In this document: positions 45,362 to 54,443 of the stretch, piece after piece
How positions within the stretch are numbered: the first letter of the stretch is position 1
How the letters are laid out: every line of letters starts with the position of its first letter
NCBI GenBank assembly: GCA_965203855.1
Contig: CBDBDN010000005.1
Coordinates: forward strand, 248,001 to 312,000
From: Bin87 sp965203855
GTDB taxonomy: Bacteria > Chloroflexota > Dehalococcoidia > Lucifugimonadales > UBA3495
Direction of reading: 5' to 3'
DNA length: 64,000 bases
The notes under the pieces: model-generated
Databases searched by the model: none
Seen by the model: the letters and a program-made list of their open reading frames with translations, nothing else
What the model was told of the DNA's origin: nothing
Translations under genes and position numbers: made by a program

Positions 45362-45718
45362 TTACTTCAGCGACCCTACTACTGGAATCAGCCGCTCGCT
45401 GTACGGGGCGACGCCTAGGAATACGCCCTCCAGCGTGTATGCTCCCAACAGTGCGGATATTCCCTCCTCTCCGAAAATCACCCAAGTGATGGTATCGATG
45501 CCGTCCACACGGGCGCGGGCTTGGGCCGGATCCAGTTGCACCCGCTCTCCGACGGCGTATTCGAAGGTTTGCTGCTGGGAAGGAACGATGTCCAGGCCGG
45601 CCAGGATGTTGCGGGGGATTACCGTGGTGGCGGCGCCGGCGTCGACTAGCGTCTCAACATTTTGGAAATGCGCGCCGTTGAGGTTGGCGATTTGGATGGT
45701 TATGTTGAAAGCGCCCAT
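45362..45718 (-). CDS. Single-domain aspartyl-protease-like protein
   Basis: A 118-residue retropepsin-like protein. The active-site loop is VDAGAATTVIP, where family members have DTGA; Thr to Ala in this position often lowers activity. It ends in ALLGAYTLEGVFLGVAP, matching the second hydrophobic strand of the fold. It follows vapC by 20 nt on the same strand. A broken relative is at 4713. Confidence 0.65.
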   Translation of the reverse strand: MGAFNITIQIANLNGAHFQNVETLVDAGAATTVIPRNILAGLDIVPSQQQTFEYAVGERVQLDPAQARARVDGIDTITWVIFGEEGISALLGAYTLEGVFLGVAPYSERLIPVVGSLK

Positions 45719-45738
45719 GGTTTGGCCCGCATCTATTG

Positions 45739-46158
45739 TCAGCAGAATGGATTTACTACAACGACGCCGTCATATGACTGTCCCGGGTTCAAGTCCTCGG
45801 AGATAATCCGCGCGCAGCCGGCGATGGCGGCTGCCGCGACAATTTGGGCGTCCCAATATGCTATTTGGTAACGCTGGCATAGGTTAACCGCCCGTTGCAT
45901 CAGCGCCAGGTCAAGGGGCACTACGGGCATAAGGGCGAACCGGGCAATGGCCTGCTCCGCATCCGCAATAGAGAGTGGAGATGGCAGTTTCCGGGTAACC
46001 GCATTGAAAAATTCGGCAAGCACTTGAGCGGACAATACGCCGGTATCGTTTGCCAAGGCATCGGCCAGCAGGTCTAATGCCCGCTGCTGCTTGGCCGGAT
46101 CGCGCGGGTCATACGCATATACCAGCACGTTGGCGTCAAAGAAATCCCTACTGGTCAT
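45739..46158 (-). CDS. PIN-domain toxin, VapC-like
   Basis: A 139-residue PIN-domain RNase-like protein. Acidic residues of the PIN active site lie in FFDANVLVYAY, SAQVLAEFFN and AYWDAQIVAAA, with ISEDLNPGQ at the end. The start ATG 46158 overlaps the antitoxin stop by 11 nt. Together they form a VapBC-like toxin-antitoxin operon. Confidence 0.85.
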   Translation of the reverse strand: MTSRDFFDANVLVYAYDPRDPAKQQRALDLLADALANDTGVLSAQVLAEFFNAVTRKLPSPLSIADAEQAIARFALMPVVPLDLALMQRAVNLCQRYQIAYWDAQIVAAAAIAGCARIISEDLNPGQSYDGVVVVNPFC

Positions 46159-46429
46159 AATAATGTCGGTAGGGCCGGTCATAGAGGTCATCCCGCGTCC
46201 AGGAGCGGACTGCGGCCTGTTGGTCGCTATGGTCGGCAGTCTCACGCAGCCGGGCGATGCGTTCCAGGCGGATGCCGACCGCAACGGAGTCGCGGCCGTT
46301 TTTGCCGGCGTGGTCGGCCAGCGCAACCAGATAATCGGATACTATCGCCGCAACCGTGGTGTCTTGAGCGGCGGCAATTCTGCTGACTTTGGCGATGATT
46401 TCCGCATCAATGTCCAGCGTGATGTCCAT
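46148..46429 (-). CDS. VapB-like antitoxin
   Basis: A 93-residue protein. The N-terminus MDITLDIDAEIIAKVSRIAAAQDTTVAAIVSDYL is a ribbon-helix-helix DNA-binding pattern, and the acidic/aromatic C-terminus is suited to bind the PIN toxin. GGGAG precedes the start. It is the first gene of the operon. Confidence 0.78.
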   Translation of the reverse strand: MDITLDIDAEIIAKVSRIAAAQDTTVAAIVSDYLVALADHAGKNGRDSVAVGIRLERIARLRETADHSDQQAAVRSWTRDDLYDRPYRHYYDQ

Positions 46430-46492
46430 TTTAGCTGCTCCCGGCGGAATGTTGGCGCTGCGGTCGACGGACGGGCAACCCGTTTGGCCGCA

Positions 46493-46540
46493 GCGTCATT
46501 ATAGCAGCCGCTCAGTGCGTCATTATAGCAACCGCTCAGT
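46493..46540. repeat. Tandem 24-bp repeat
   Basis: GCGTCATTATAGCAGCCGCT-CAGT is repeated at once with one change (G to A). It lies between the VapB-like gene and the end of the TPP-enzyme gene. Confidence 0.85.
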
Positions 46541-48204
46541 GCGCTACGGGGCTTGGGGACCAGCCGCCGTAGCGGGGGTATTGGCTGCATATGAATTCCA
46601 GGTAGGCGGGCTGGCTGCGGTCGTTGGCGTGCAGGGCGCGGCGGAGGGCCGGGATTACTTCTGACGGCTCGGTTACGCGCTCGGAGTAGAGGCCCAGCTC
46701 GGCGACGGCGCGGGACATATTGACTTCCTCCGGCCCCATCACGCGGTGGGTGTAGGGGTCGTGGCCGTCGCCCCAGAAGCCGGGGCCGTAGCCGGCGAAG
46801 CCGCCGTTGGCGATGTGGGCTATCGTGATGCCCAATCCCTGCCGCGCCGGGACTTCCAGGTTGCCCAGCATATAGCCGACGCCGGCGTCGCCGGTTACGG
46901 CTACCGACTGGCGCTGGGGGTAGGCGAGCTTGGCGGCCATCGCGCCGGCCAGCCCGAAGCCCAGCGTGGAGATATTGCCCCAGCCCAGAAAGCCGCGCGG
47001 TATCAGGGTGTCGTACACGGTGCTGAGCTGGTCGCGGGTGTTGCCGGAGTCGTGGGTTACGAAAGAGTGGCGCGGATCCAGGACTTTCATCAGGTCGCCG
47101 AACACGCGGTAGGGATTGATGGGGGTGTCGTCGGATGCCATGGCTTGGCGGTATTCGGCCAGGCCGGCGTCGCGGGCGGCCTGGATTTCCGTTACTACAT
47201 TGCCGGCGGGGCGGCCGGCGGCGTTGGTGCGTCGGGATACGGCGGCGGAGAGAGCCGCCAGGGTCAGTTTGGCGTCGCCCAGCACGGCGTGATGCGTGGG
47301 GTAGATGCGGTTGATATGGAATTCGTCCAGGTTGCACTGGATGATAGTCTTGCCGGGCGCGTCGGGGATGCCGTGGGTGAAGCGTCCCGGCGACAGGCTG
47401 CTGCCCACCGCCAGGATGACATCGCTTTTGCGGAGGTAAGCGATGGGATGCTCGCCGCGCACGCCGACAAAGAGGGGATGATCCTCCGGGAAAGCGCCTT
47501 TGGCCTTGAGGGTGGTGATGACGGGGGCGTTGAGCAGTTCGGCAAGGGCGGTTAGTTCGGCGGAGGCGCCGGCGTAGATGACGCCTTCGCCGGCGTAGAT
47601 TAGCGGCTGCTGGGCGCCTAGCAGCAGGTCGGCGGCGGCGTCCACATCGGACGGGTCGGGGGCGGTTTTGTAGCCGCGGGCCGGGATGTAGGGGTCGGCG
47701 GTTTCGTCATAAGTGGCGGCGGCGTTGGGGACGGCGAGGACGACCGGGGCCGGTGCGTCCGCTGCGGAGCATCGTAAAGGCGCGGCGCAGGAACTCCGGC
47801 GTGCGCTCCGGGCGGTCAATGTAGCCGAACCATTTGGTAACGGTTTTGAGGCTGGCGGCAACATCAAACTGGGTGTTTTCGGTGCTGCCGGCGGGGATGC
47901 CGTCGGTGATGCAGAGCATCGGCGAGTTGTCCTCAAAAGCCTGGGCCAGGCCGGGGTAAGAGTACTGCAAGCCGGCGCCGTTGACGCCGCCCTGCACGGT
48001 GCAGACGCCGATGCGCTCTCCGGCGGTAACGCGGGAGTAAGCGTCGGCCAGGGCAACGGCATAGCGGTCGTCGCGCATCATAATCATGGGGACGCCCTCG
48101 GCGCCCAGGGCATTGTTGACGCGACAGACGGGGAAGGTGGAAACCCACTCCACACCCTCCTGCTTGAGGATGCGGGCGATGGCGGTGGCAACGGTGGTGG
48201 TCAT
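46536..48204 (-). pseudogene. TPP-dependent enzyme (acetolactate synthase-like), frameshifted
   Basis: The N-terminal part from ATG 48204 (MTTTVATAIARILKQEGVEW) runs through VQGGVNGAGLQYSYPGLAQAF to FTMLRSGRTGP. The continuation (VVLAVPNAAATYDE... GDAGVGYMLGNLE...IANGGFAGYG) is in another frame and ends at 46536. Dropping one C near 47752 joins them into a protein of about 556 residues with the TPP-binding GDAGVGY segment. An extra base in the CCCC run could be a sequencing artefact. Substrate not readable. Confidence 0.85.
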
Positions 48205-48275
48205 GGGGGGTGTACCTCGCTGGCGGTGGTTGGGGTTGGCGGATTGGGATTGATGGGGTGAGATTGGTTGGGTGG

Positions 48276-48295
48276 GATTGTACCACTGCATTGCC
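48276..48295 (+). promoter_or_regulatory. Shared 20-bp upstream element, HNH copy
   Basis: GATTGTACCACTGCATTGCC lies 6 nt before the -35 box of the HNH gene. The identical 20 bases recur at 49009-49028, 5 nt before the -35 box of the restriction-modification gene. Confidence 0.75.
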
Positions 48296-48301
48296 AGGCG
48301 C

Positions 48302-48329
48302 TTGACAATGCCGGCAATGGGCATATAAT
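48302..48329 (+). promoter_or_regulatory. Consensus promoter of the HNH gene
   Basis: TTGACA (48302-48307), 16-nt spacer, TATAAT (48324-48329): exact sigma-70-type consensus in both boxes. The HNH start is 30 nt downstream of the -10. Confidence 0.88.
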
Positions 48330-48359
48330 CGGAACATAATATCGCCCGGGAGGCGCGTT

Positions 48360-48608
48360 GTGGCAACTGAACGACAAAAACAGCAGGCTTGGAACAATAC
48401 ACGCCGGATTTCGGGCAAGAACCCGAATTTGTACCGGCGGGATAGCGCCGGGAACCAAATATACAAGCCGGCTTACGGCAAGAACGGGTCGCAGAGTTGG
48501 GAAGTCGACCACATCAAGCCCAAGTCCAAAGGCGGCACCGACTCGCCGCGCAACTTGCAAGCCTTGCAAACGAGGGCTAACCGCAGCAAGGGTAATAAAT
48601 ACCGCTAG
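48360..48608 (+). CDS. HNH endonuclease
   Basis: An 82-residue HNH nuclease from GTG 48360, with GGGAGG 7 nt upstream. The core motif is SWEVDHIKPKSKGGTDSPRNLQAL, the classic D-H...N...L pattern. Small free-standing HNH proteins accompany phage and restriction genes. It shares its upstream element with the restriction-modification gene 750 bp away. Confidence 0.9.
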   Translation: MATERQKQQAWNNTRRISGKNPNLYRRDSAGNQIYKPAYGKNGSQSWEVDHIKPKSKGGTDSPRNLQALQTRANRSKGNKYR

Positions 48609-48624
48609 GGCCGGCGAATTGTTT

Positions 48625-48978
48625 TTATGGCAGTCGTTGCAACGCAGCGATAAAGCTGCGAACCGACAGCATATCGGCCCAAGCGTCCTCGGGATACATC
48701 ATCCCGTGCCGGGCCAGGCCGGCGCCGGCCCGGGCGCCGGCGAAGCCGGCAGCTAATGCCATCTTGCCGGGCGTTTCCGCATCCAGGCGGCGCACGGCGG
48801 CGGCCAGTTCGGCGTCGCTGTCGCAGGGCCAGCCGCGCCGTTTTACTACGGCGCGCACTGCGGACACAGCGGCATCCCCAATCAGCTCCGAGCCGGCCGC
48901 CAGGTTGCCCAATGCAAACTCCCGCTCGGCGGCGTCAAGGCAGTCCTGCGGGGTTCGCGCGATTTTGCGGGATGTCAT
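48625..48978 (-). CDS. HEPN-like hypothetical protein
   Basis: A 117-residue all-helical protein (DCLDAAEREFALGNLAAGSEL, SAVRAVVKRRGWPCDSDAEL, EDAWADMLSVRSFIAALQRL). Helix spacing resembles HEPN/PaREP1-type proteins, but the RxxxxH ribonuclease motif is not evident. It lies convergent to the HNH gene and divergent from the restriction-modification gene. Confidence 0.5.
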   Translation of the reverse strand: MTSRKIARTPQDCLDAAEREFALGNLAAGSELIGDAAVSAVRAVVKRRGWPCDSDAELAAAVRRLDAETPGKMALAAGFAGARAGAGLARHGMMYPEDAWADMLSVRSFIAALQRLP

Positions 48979-49008
48979 CAGGGGCCTCCGGATGATGCAG
49001 TTGGATGA

Positions 49009-49062
49009 GATTGTACCACTGCATTGCCGGCGGTTGTCAGCGTAGTTCCCATTGCCTATACT
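49009..49062 (+). promoter_or_regulatory. Promoter of the restriction-modification gene with shared element
   Basis: The 20-bp element GATTGTACCACTGCATTGCC (49009-49028) precedes TTGTCA (49034-49039), a 17-nt spacer and TATACT (49057-49062). The start codon lies 23 nt after the -10, so the leader is very short. Confidence 0.75.
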
Positions 49063-49085
49063 TTGTTGGCGATGGGCTATCTTTT

Positions 49086-52000
49086 ATGACTGTATCCGCC
49101 AATACTGCCGCCGCCGATGCCGTTGCCGCCGTCTTGCAAGAAGGGATGCGGAATGCTGCCGACCGGGGGCATCTGCTCAACGAGGCGAGTACGCTGTCGC
49201 TGCTGATACGGCCGGCCCTGAGCGCTTTGGGCTACCCGGCCACGCACCGGATACCGGAATACGGCGAGCAACGCAACCGACTGGACGAAGCCTGCTTTCT
49301 GAACTCCGTTACCACTGCGCCCGGCCACGCCGCCGTTATCGTAGAGGCGAAACAGCCGGGCATTGACTTTGACCGCACTCCCGCCGGGCAGGGGCGCTAC
49401 GGCTCTCCGGACCGCCAGATACAGCGTTATCTGAAACAGCACATTGCCAGCGGCCCCGATACCATCGGCGTACTGACCGACGGCATTAAGTGGCGCATCT
49501 ACCGGCGGGCGTCTAATTCTACCTCTCCCACCGCGCCGGATGTGGAGTTTGTTACCGAATATAACTTTCAGGCGTTGGCGCAGGCCGGGCAAGCGGCGTT
49601 GTCCACACTGGAACCGGGCCTCGGGGAGCAGCTGGCGGAGCTGATTGACTGGCTGTCCCGTTCCAATATTGCCTATCGCACGGTGCCGGGCAAGGTTGCG
49701 GCGCCGGCGAACCTAGCCGACGGGCTGTTTGCCGCCGTTGCCGAAAATCGGCAGCCGGAACATATTCTGCGCCAGCTGCTCAACGAACCTAACGCCGTTA
49801 TTCAGTCCAACCTGGCAGCGGATGTTGGCTTGCAGGGGGTCCGCAAAGACGCGCACGACCAGGACTGGCTGGACTACGCTTACGCCGCCGGGGCTGCGAT
49901 TCAATCTGATAAGCCGGACTTGGCCGGCAACCGGGCGACCGTCGCCGCTGTGCAGTATAAAGACGCCGACGGTCGGGGATTAAGCCGTCCGGACGCCGCC
50001 CTTTGCGCCCGCACTTTCGCCGGCGCCGGCCCGTCTAACGCCGCCGCGGTGTTTGTGTACTCGGAAACGCCGGCCGGCGAACTGGAAGCCCGGCTGGCGG
50101 TGTCCGCCGGCGGGCAGGTCAATATGACGGCGGCCTTTGACCCGACGCTGCCCGCGCCGTCCGCCCGCGCCGCCATCGCCCAGCTGTTGCAGCTGCTCCA
50201 CAACCCGGGCGACGGGCTCACCGCCGACCGGCTGCTGGCGCCATTGGAAGCGGCGTCTCTGCGCCAGCAGTTCTACCGGGAAGTCGCCCAATGGACGGGG
50301 CGGATGCAACGGGATAAATCCCGGCCGCAGCGCCAGGCCGTGCTGCGCCATCTGGTGCGCGTAATGTTCGCTTGGATACTGAAAGAGGAGAATATCATAC
50401 CGCCGGAGCTGTTTGAGCCGGCTTTCGCGGCGGCCTATCTGGACGACGCCGGCGCTTACCATCGGAATGTATTGGGGTTTCTGTTTCATCAAAGGCTGAA
50501 TGTTCCGGTGGAACGGCGGGATGAACACCCCATTGCCGCCATCCAGCAAGCGATGGAACAAACGCCTTTTCTCAACGGGTCGCTGTTCGCCGAGCATAGC
50601 GACGATGACGCACTGGACATTGCGCCGGCGGCCTACTGGAACGCGGACGAACAGGAACCGGGGCTGTTCACTATCTTATCCCGCTATCATTGGACGATGG
50701 ACGAGCATCGTCCCGGCGAAAGCGAGCAGACGCTGGATCCGGAACTGCTGAGCAACCTCTTTGAGCGGCTGATTACGCCCACTGAGGAGGGCAGCGAGCC
50801 GCCGCTGCGTCAGCCGCAAGGCACTTATTACACGCCGGCCGATGTGGCGGACGAAATGGTGAAAGACGCTTTGTCCGCCGCGGTGCGCGACTATGCGCCG
50901 GCCCGCATCTCCGACGCCCAGCTGCTGGAGCTGTTCGGCAGCGCCGACGCGCCTCTGCCTCAGTTGGATACCGAGGAGCAAACCCGGCTGGCCGCCCGTA
51001 TCAGGGAACTGCGGATTTTTGACCCGGCGGTAGGTTCGGGCGAATTTCTGTTCAGCGCGCTGCTGGCGTTGCAACGGGCGTTGGGGAAGTTGGCGTCGGA
51101 CGCCGGCGTTAGTTCCGATACCGACAATTCCGGCGACAACTCGGCGGCCGGCATTATCCGGCGGCAGCTGGCCGGGCAGGATATTAACCCGCTGGCTGTG
51201 CAGATTACCCGGCTGCGGCTGTTTATCGCCATCACCGCGGCGCGCCGCAAAACGCCCGGCGACGAACCATTGCCCAACCTGGAGGCGCGCATCGTCTGCG
51301 CCGATACGCTGGCCACCGTGGCCGACCCGCAGTGGCGTCCCGACCGGCCCGGGCAGCTGGACACCGCCGACCCGGAACTCATCGCCGCCCTTACCGCCGT
51401 GGCCGAAAACCGCGCCCGGTGGTTTGACGCCCATACCGAGGACGCCAAGCAGGAGCTGCTGACGCGGGATGCCGAACTGCGCGACCGGCTGTCGCTGCTG
51501 CTGCAAAGCAAGGGCGAACTGGCCAGCGCGGAACTGGCCGCTTTCGCCGCCGCGCCGCTGTTCAACATCAACCCGGTGCCGGCCGCTACGGACGCGCGGC
51601 TGCTGTTTTACGAAAACCCCTGGCGGGGCTTTGATGTGGTGATTGGCAATCCGCCTTACACGGATATAAACCGGGATACCCGCAAGTCTCTTGCCGACGA
51701 AAAGCATTATCGCACAACGAATGTTGGCGATACATATAGCCTGTTCTGCGAAACCGGGATGGCTTTGACTAACCCTAATGGCGGTGTAGTTACTATGGTT
51801 GTTCCGCTGTCTATTGCATTTGGGCAGCGCCAAAAATCGCTGCGTGATGTATTTGAGGCGCGATGCAAGTTCATAGACCTACGCCATTATGACAACCGGC
51901 CTGACACCGCATTTAATGCCAGTCCCACGGTACTGTCACCGGAGAATAGGCAGCGCGCAACCGTTTTCACCGCTGTTCTCGGAAATGCGGACATTGTTGT

Positions 52001-52706
52001 CAGGACAAGCGGCTTACAGCGTTGGCCGGCCGCAGAGCGGAAAGAATGTCTGGGGCATAGGACATTAACCGTCTTGCCTAAATTGCCGTCCATCACGGAT
52101 AAGCGAGTAGCCGGCCAGTGGCTGCGCTTACCCACAAAAGAAATAGCGGAGATGGTCGAGGCTATTGCGGCACAAACACGGACTGTTATCAGCTATGCCA
52201 GTGCATCTAGTGGCACTGGTACTGATGATAGCGAGTTGCTGGCTTTTCCGCAGACGGCATACCAGTTTATCGGCGTGATTCCGGCGGGGGCGGTTTCGCC
52301 CCGGCGAGAGACCGCGTTCCGAGTAAAAGACAAAGACACGTTGCGTTTGTTGATGGCAATGCTGAACGGACACGTTGGCTATGCTTGGTGGTTCGTGGTC
52401 GGCGACGGGTTTGACATGAAACCCGTCGCCGACCACGGCACTTTGACTGTACCGAATATATGTTCTAAAAATCCACAATCAGCGATTGAGCTCGGGCAAC
52501 ATCTAATCGACGCCATACCGGATTGCATTGTTGAAACGCTGAATCGCGGCACGGTCTGGCGCAATGTGAATTTCCATCTCAAGCCGGGGTTGATTGAGGA
52601 GCTGGATCGGCTGCATCTTGCGGCGTTGGGTTTGCCGGTGGAGCCGCTGCTGACGCATTTGCGGATAATGCGTTCCAGCAGCAGCTGGGATTATGGGGTG
52701 GGGTAG
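49086..52706 (+). CDS. Type IIG-like restriction-modification enzyme
   Basis: A single chain of about 1206 residues. The N-terminal nuclease-like domain has EYGEQRNRLDEACF...AVIVEAKQPG (D...ExK), then DRQIQRYLKQHI. After a helical region come the methyltransferase motifs: YYTPADVADEMVKD, motif I FDPAVGSGEFLFSALLALQ and motif IV NPPYTDINRD (N6-adenine type). The C-terminus with repeated aromatic segments is likely the target-recognition domain. Both activities in one chain fit type IIG/Eco57I-like enzymes. ATG 49086 is chosen for the promoter distance; the ribosome site is poor. Confidence 0.9.
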   Translation: MTVSANTAAADAVAAVLQEGMRNAADRGHLLNEASTLSLLIRPALSALGYPATHRIPEYGEQRNRLDEACFLNSVTTAPGHAAVIVEAKQPGIDFDRTPAGQGRYGSPDRQIQRYLKQHIASGPDTIGVLTDGIKWRIYRRASNSTSPTAPDVEFVTEYNFQALAQAGQAALSTLEPGLGEQLAELIDWLSRSNIAYRTVPGKVAAPANLADGLFAAVAENRQPEHILRQLLNEPNAVIQSNLAADVGLQGVRKDAHDQDWLDYAYAAGAAIQSDKPDLAGNRATVAAVQYKDADGRGLSRPDAALCARTFAGAGPSNAAAVFVYSETPAGELEARLAVSAGGQVNMTAAFDPTLPAPSARAAIAQLLQLLHNPGDGLTADRLLAPLEAASLRQQFYREVAQWTGRMQRDKSRPQRQAVLRHLVRVMFAWILKEENIIPPELFEPAFAAAYLDDAGAYHRNVLGFLFHQRLNVPVERRDEHPIAAIQQAMEQTPFLNGSLFAEHSDDDALDIAPAAYWNADEQEPGLFTILSRYHWTMDEHRPGESEQTLDPELLSNLFERLITPTEEGSEPPLRQPQGTYYTPADVADEMVKDALSAAVRDYAPARISDAQLLELFGSADAPLPQLDTEEQTRLAARIRELRIFDPAVGSGEFLFSALLALQRALGKLASDAGVSSDTDNSGDNSAAGIIRRQLAGQDINPLAVQITRLRLFIAITAARRKTPGDEPLPNLEARIVCADTLATVADPQWRPDRPGQLDTADPELIAALTAVAENRARWFDAHTEDAKQELLTRDAELRDRLSLLLQSKGELASAELAAFAAAPLFNINPVPAATDARLLFYENPWRGFDVVIGNPPYTDINRDTRKSLADEKHYRTTNVGDTYSLFCETGMALTNPNGGVVTMVVPLSIAFGQRQKSLRDVFEARCKFIDLRHYDNRPDTAFNASPTVLSPENRQRATVFTAVLGNADIVVRTSGLQRWPAAERKECLGHRTLTVLPKLPSITDKRVAGQWLRLPTKEIAEMVEAIAAQTRTVISYASASSGTGTDDSELLAFPQTAYQFIGVIPAGAVSPRRETAFRVKDKDTLRLLMAMLNGHVGYAWWFVVGDGFDMKPVADHGTLTVPNICSKNPQSAIELGQHLIDAIPDCIVETLNRGTVWRNVNFHLKPGLIEELDRLHLAALGLPVEPLLTHLRIMRSSSSWDYGVG

Positions 52707-52821
52707 GGATGGGGTTATCGGGCGCGGGCCAGCCCGGTCTGGTAAAATGGGGTTGTGCAATCGGGCGCGGGTTCTGTTACAATGCGTTTGCCCGGCGGGG
52801 CCGGATGGAGGAATTAGCGTT

Positions 52822-53109
52822 ATGACGACCGCCAGGGATGTACTTCCCGATTTGACTTGGGATGATTTGCTGGAAGCGATCAACCCGGCGCCGCCATCCG
52901 TTGAGGAGCGCTTGCGGCGCGCGCTGGTCGTGATCATCAAAGGCTGGGAGGAAGGCCAACTTACCGACGCGCAAGCCAGCGAGCTGATTCAAGCGATAGT
53001 GACCGCGCAGGAAAAGCACCGGGTTAATGAAATGTTCAGCGAAATCGTGGACGACTTTTTCACCCCACGGCGGCGGCGCAAATCCGAGCGGCGGTTGTCG
53101 GTAATCTGA
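52822..53109 (+). CDS. Small acidic-basic protein, copy 1 of a duplicated pair
   Basis: A 95-residue protein: TWDDLLEAINPAPPSVEERL, a helical core (GWEEGQLTDAQASELIQAIV) and a basic tail (FFTPRRRRKSERRLSVI). ATG 52822 follows GGAGGAATTAGCGTT. It is about the same length and pattern as the protein at 53647 (YDDLLAAISPPKKTPEELYE...GRITADEAEAMLQEL...FSPDFGRR). It is followed 12 nt later by a membrane protein. Unknown function. Confidence 0.7.
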   Translation: MTTARDVLPDLTWDDLLEAINPAPPSVEERLRRALVVIIKGWEEGQLTDAQASELIQAIVTAQEKHRVNEMFSEIVDDFFTPRRRRKSERRLSVI

Positions 53110-53121
53110 CCGGGGTTCGTT

Positions 53122-53595
53122 ATGACGGCGGAACCGGGCCAGCCGCAACCGGAACAAGGCGGGTTGCCGGCGGGCAACGATGTTACGACCAGGAAAGAAC
53201 CGACGGGCGCTGCGGAAACTCGGCCATCCCGATGGCCGGAAATCTTGCCGCCGGAAATTGCGGCGCTGGCGTTGCAAACGCTCGTAGCGCCGGCGGCCAG
53301 CGAAAACGCCGTTACACGGGACCTGACCGTCGCGCAAACCGATCGCCTCATTGACCAGGCGGGGCGAAAATCGGACCAGGCGCACAACTTCAAGAAATGG
53401 CTACTCGTTTTTGCCGGCCTCGCATTTTGCCTCATCCTCTTGACCACAGTTGGATTGGTCATCTTTCTAACCCTGCAAGGCGAAGTTGCTTTTGCCAGTG
53501 AAATTGTCGCCGGCGCCTTTGGCTTGATTTCCGGGCTGGCCACCGGAATTGGCGGCACCCTGGGATTCATCGCATTGCGCCAATGGTGGCAGTGA
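53122..53595 (+). CDS. Small membrane protein, copy 1 of a duplicated pair
   Basis: A 157-residue protein with a Pro/Gly-rich N-terminus, a helical segment ending in AHNFKKW, then two hydrophobic segments (LLVFAGLAFCLILLTTVGLV and ASEIVAGAFGLISGLATGIG). A related, frameshifted copy is at 53947. Function unknown; encoded together with the preceding small protein. Confidence 0.65.
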   Translation: MTAEPGQPQPEQGGLPAGNDVTTRKEPTGAAETRPSRWPEILPPEIAALALQTLVAPAASENAVTRDLTVAQTDRLIDQAGRKSDQAHNFKKWLLVFAGLAFCLILLTTVGLVIFLTLQGEVAFASEIVAGAFGLISGLATGIGGTLGFIALRQWWQ

Positions 53596-53646
53596 CCGCC
53601 CTTTCTGGTACAATCCTAGCCATCCGAAGGAAAAAGGAGCAGCGCA

Positions 53647-53931
53647 ATGGCAGCCGCGCAAAACGCCATCGGCGTAACCTACGATGACCTGCTGGCGGCG
53701 ATTAGCCCGCCTAAAAAGACCCCGGAGGAGCTGTACGAACTGGCGCTGGACAGCATCGCAGCCGACTGGCAGGCCGGCCGCATCACCGCAGATGAGGCGG
53801 AAGCCATGCTCCAGGAATTGATGTCCGCCCGGATGCATTATGAAATACGGGGGATAATCAAAGATACCTTTTCCCCCGACTTTGGCCGGCGCGCCGGCGC
53901 CGCACCACGCCGCCGCTTTTCGCTGCTGTAG
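53647..53931 (+). CDS. Small acidic-basic protein, copy 2
   Basis: A 94-residue paralogue of the protein at 52822 (DDLL.AI.PP...EEL, then W..G.IT..EA..L.Q.L, then F.P.F.RR). AAGGAAAAAGGAGC precedes the start. It begins the second unit of a tandem two-gene duplication. Confidence 0.7.
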   Translation: MAAAQNAIGVTYDDLLAAISPPKKTPEELYELALDSIAADWQAGRITADEAEAMLQELMSARMHYEIRGIIKDTFSPDFGRRAGAAPRRRFSLL

Positions 53932-53946
53932 TCAAGAGGAGGGATC

Positions 53947-54364
53947 GTGCCTGCTGAACAAGCTCCTGATGTTGCCATGGGCGATAACGGCGGTCGGCGC
54001 CCGTCGCTATCGGCCATCGTTACCAGACGCGCCGCTACCGAAATGCACGGTGAGGAAAATCTGACAGCAGTAGCGCCTCTCAACGAGACCCACGTTTCGT
54101 CTCTCATCGAGCTGCAAGCCAGAGAACTGGAAAACTCCGACCGGCAGTCGGAGCGCGAATACGGGGAACGCAAAGACGTCGAAACGCTTGAACTTTATCC
54201 TGACTCTAGTGCTGGCCATAGCCGCTATCATTGCGGTGCTCGGCATCACCGTCTTTCTGGTCATCTATGGCGAAAGCGGGTTGTTAGGGTATATCCTGTC
54301 CGGCATTGGCGGTATAATTGCCGGCGCATTTGGCGGCTACGGCTACGCCAATCGCACGCGCTAA
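53947..54364 (+). pseudogene. Small membrane protein, copy 2, frameshifted
   Basis: From GTG 53947 (after GAGGAGGG) the frame reads to about GERKDV, after which the membrane part KRLNFILTLVLAIAAIIAVLG...GGIIAGAFGGYGYANRTR is one frame over and ends at 54364. The membrane half parallels that of 53122. A one-base indel near 54180 would restore it. The gene may be decaying or the base call wrong. Confidence 0.6.
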
Positions 54365-54443
54365 CGCCCTTATCATCTGCTAAACTACCGCCCACCAATC
54401 TCAACTACGCACGCATCGCATCCACACACAGCGAGGCCCCACC

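Noticed and set aside
50676..51833. Long minus-strand frame inside the restriction-modification gene
   Set aside because: Overlaps the methyltransferase motifs of the real gene; composition is Arg/Gln/Gly-rich with no domain.
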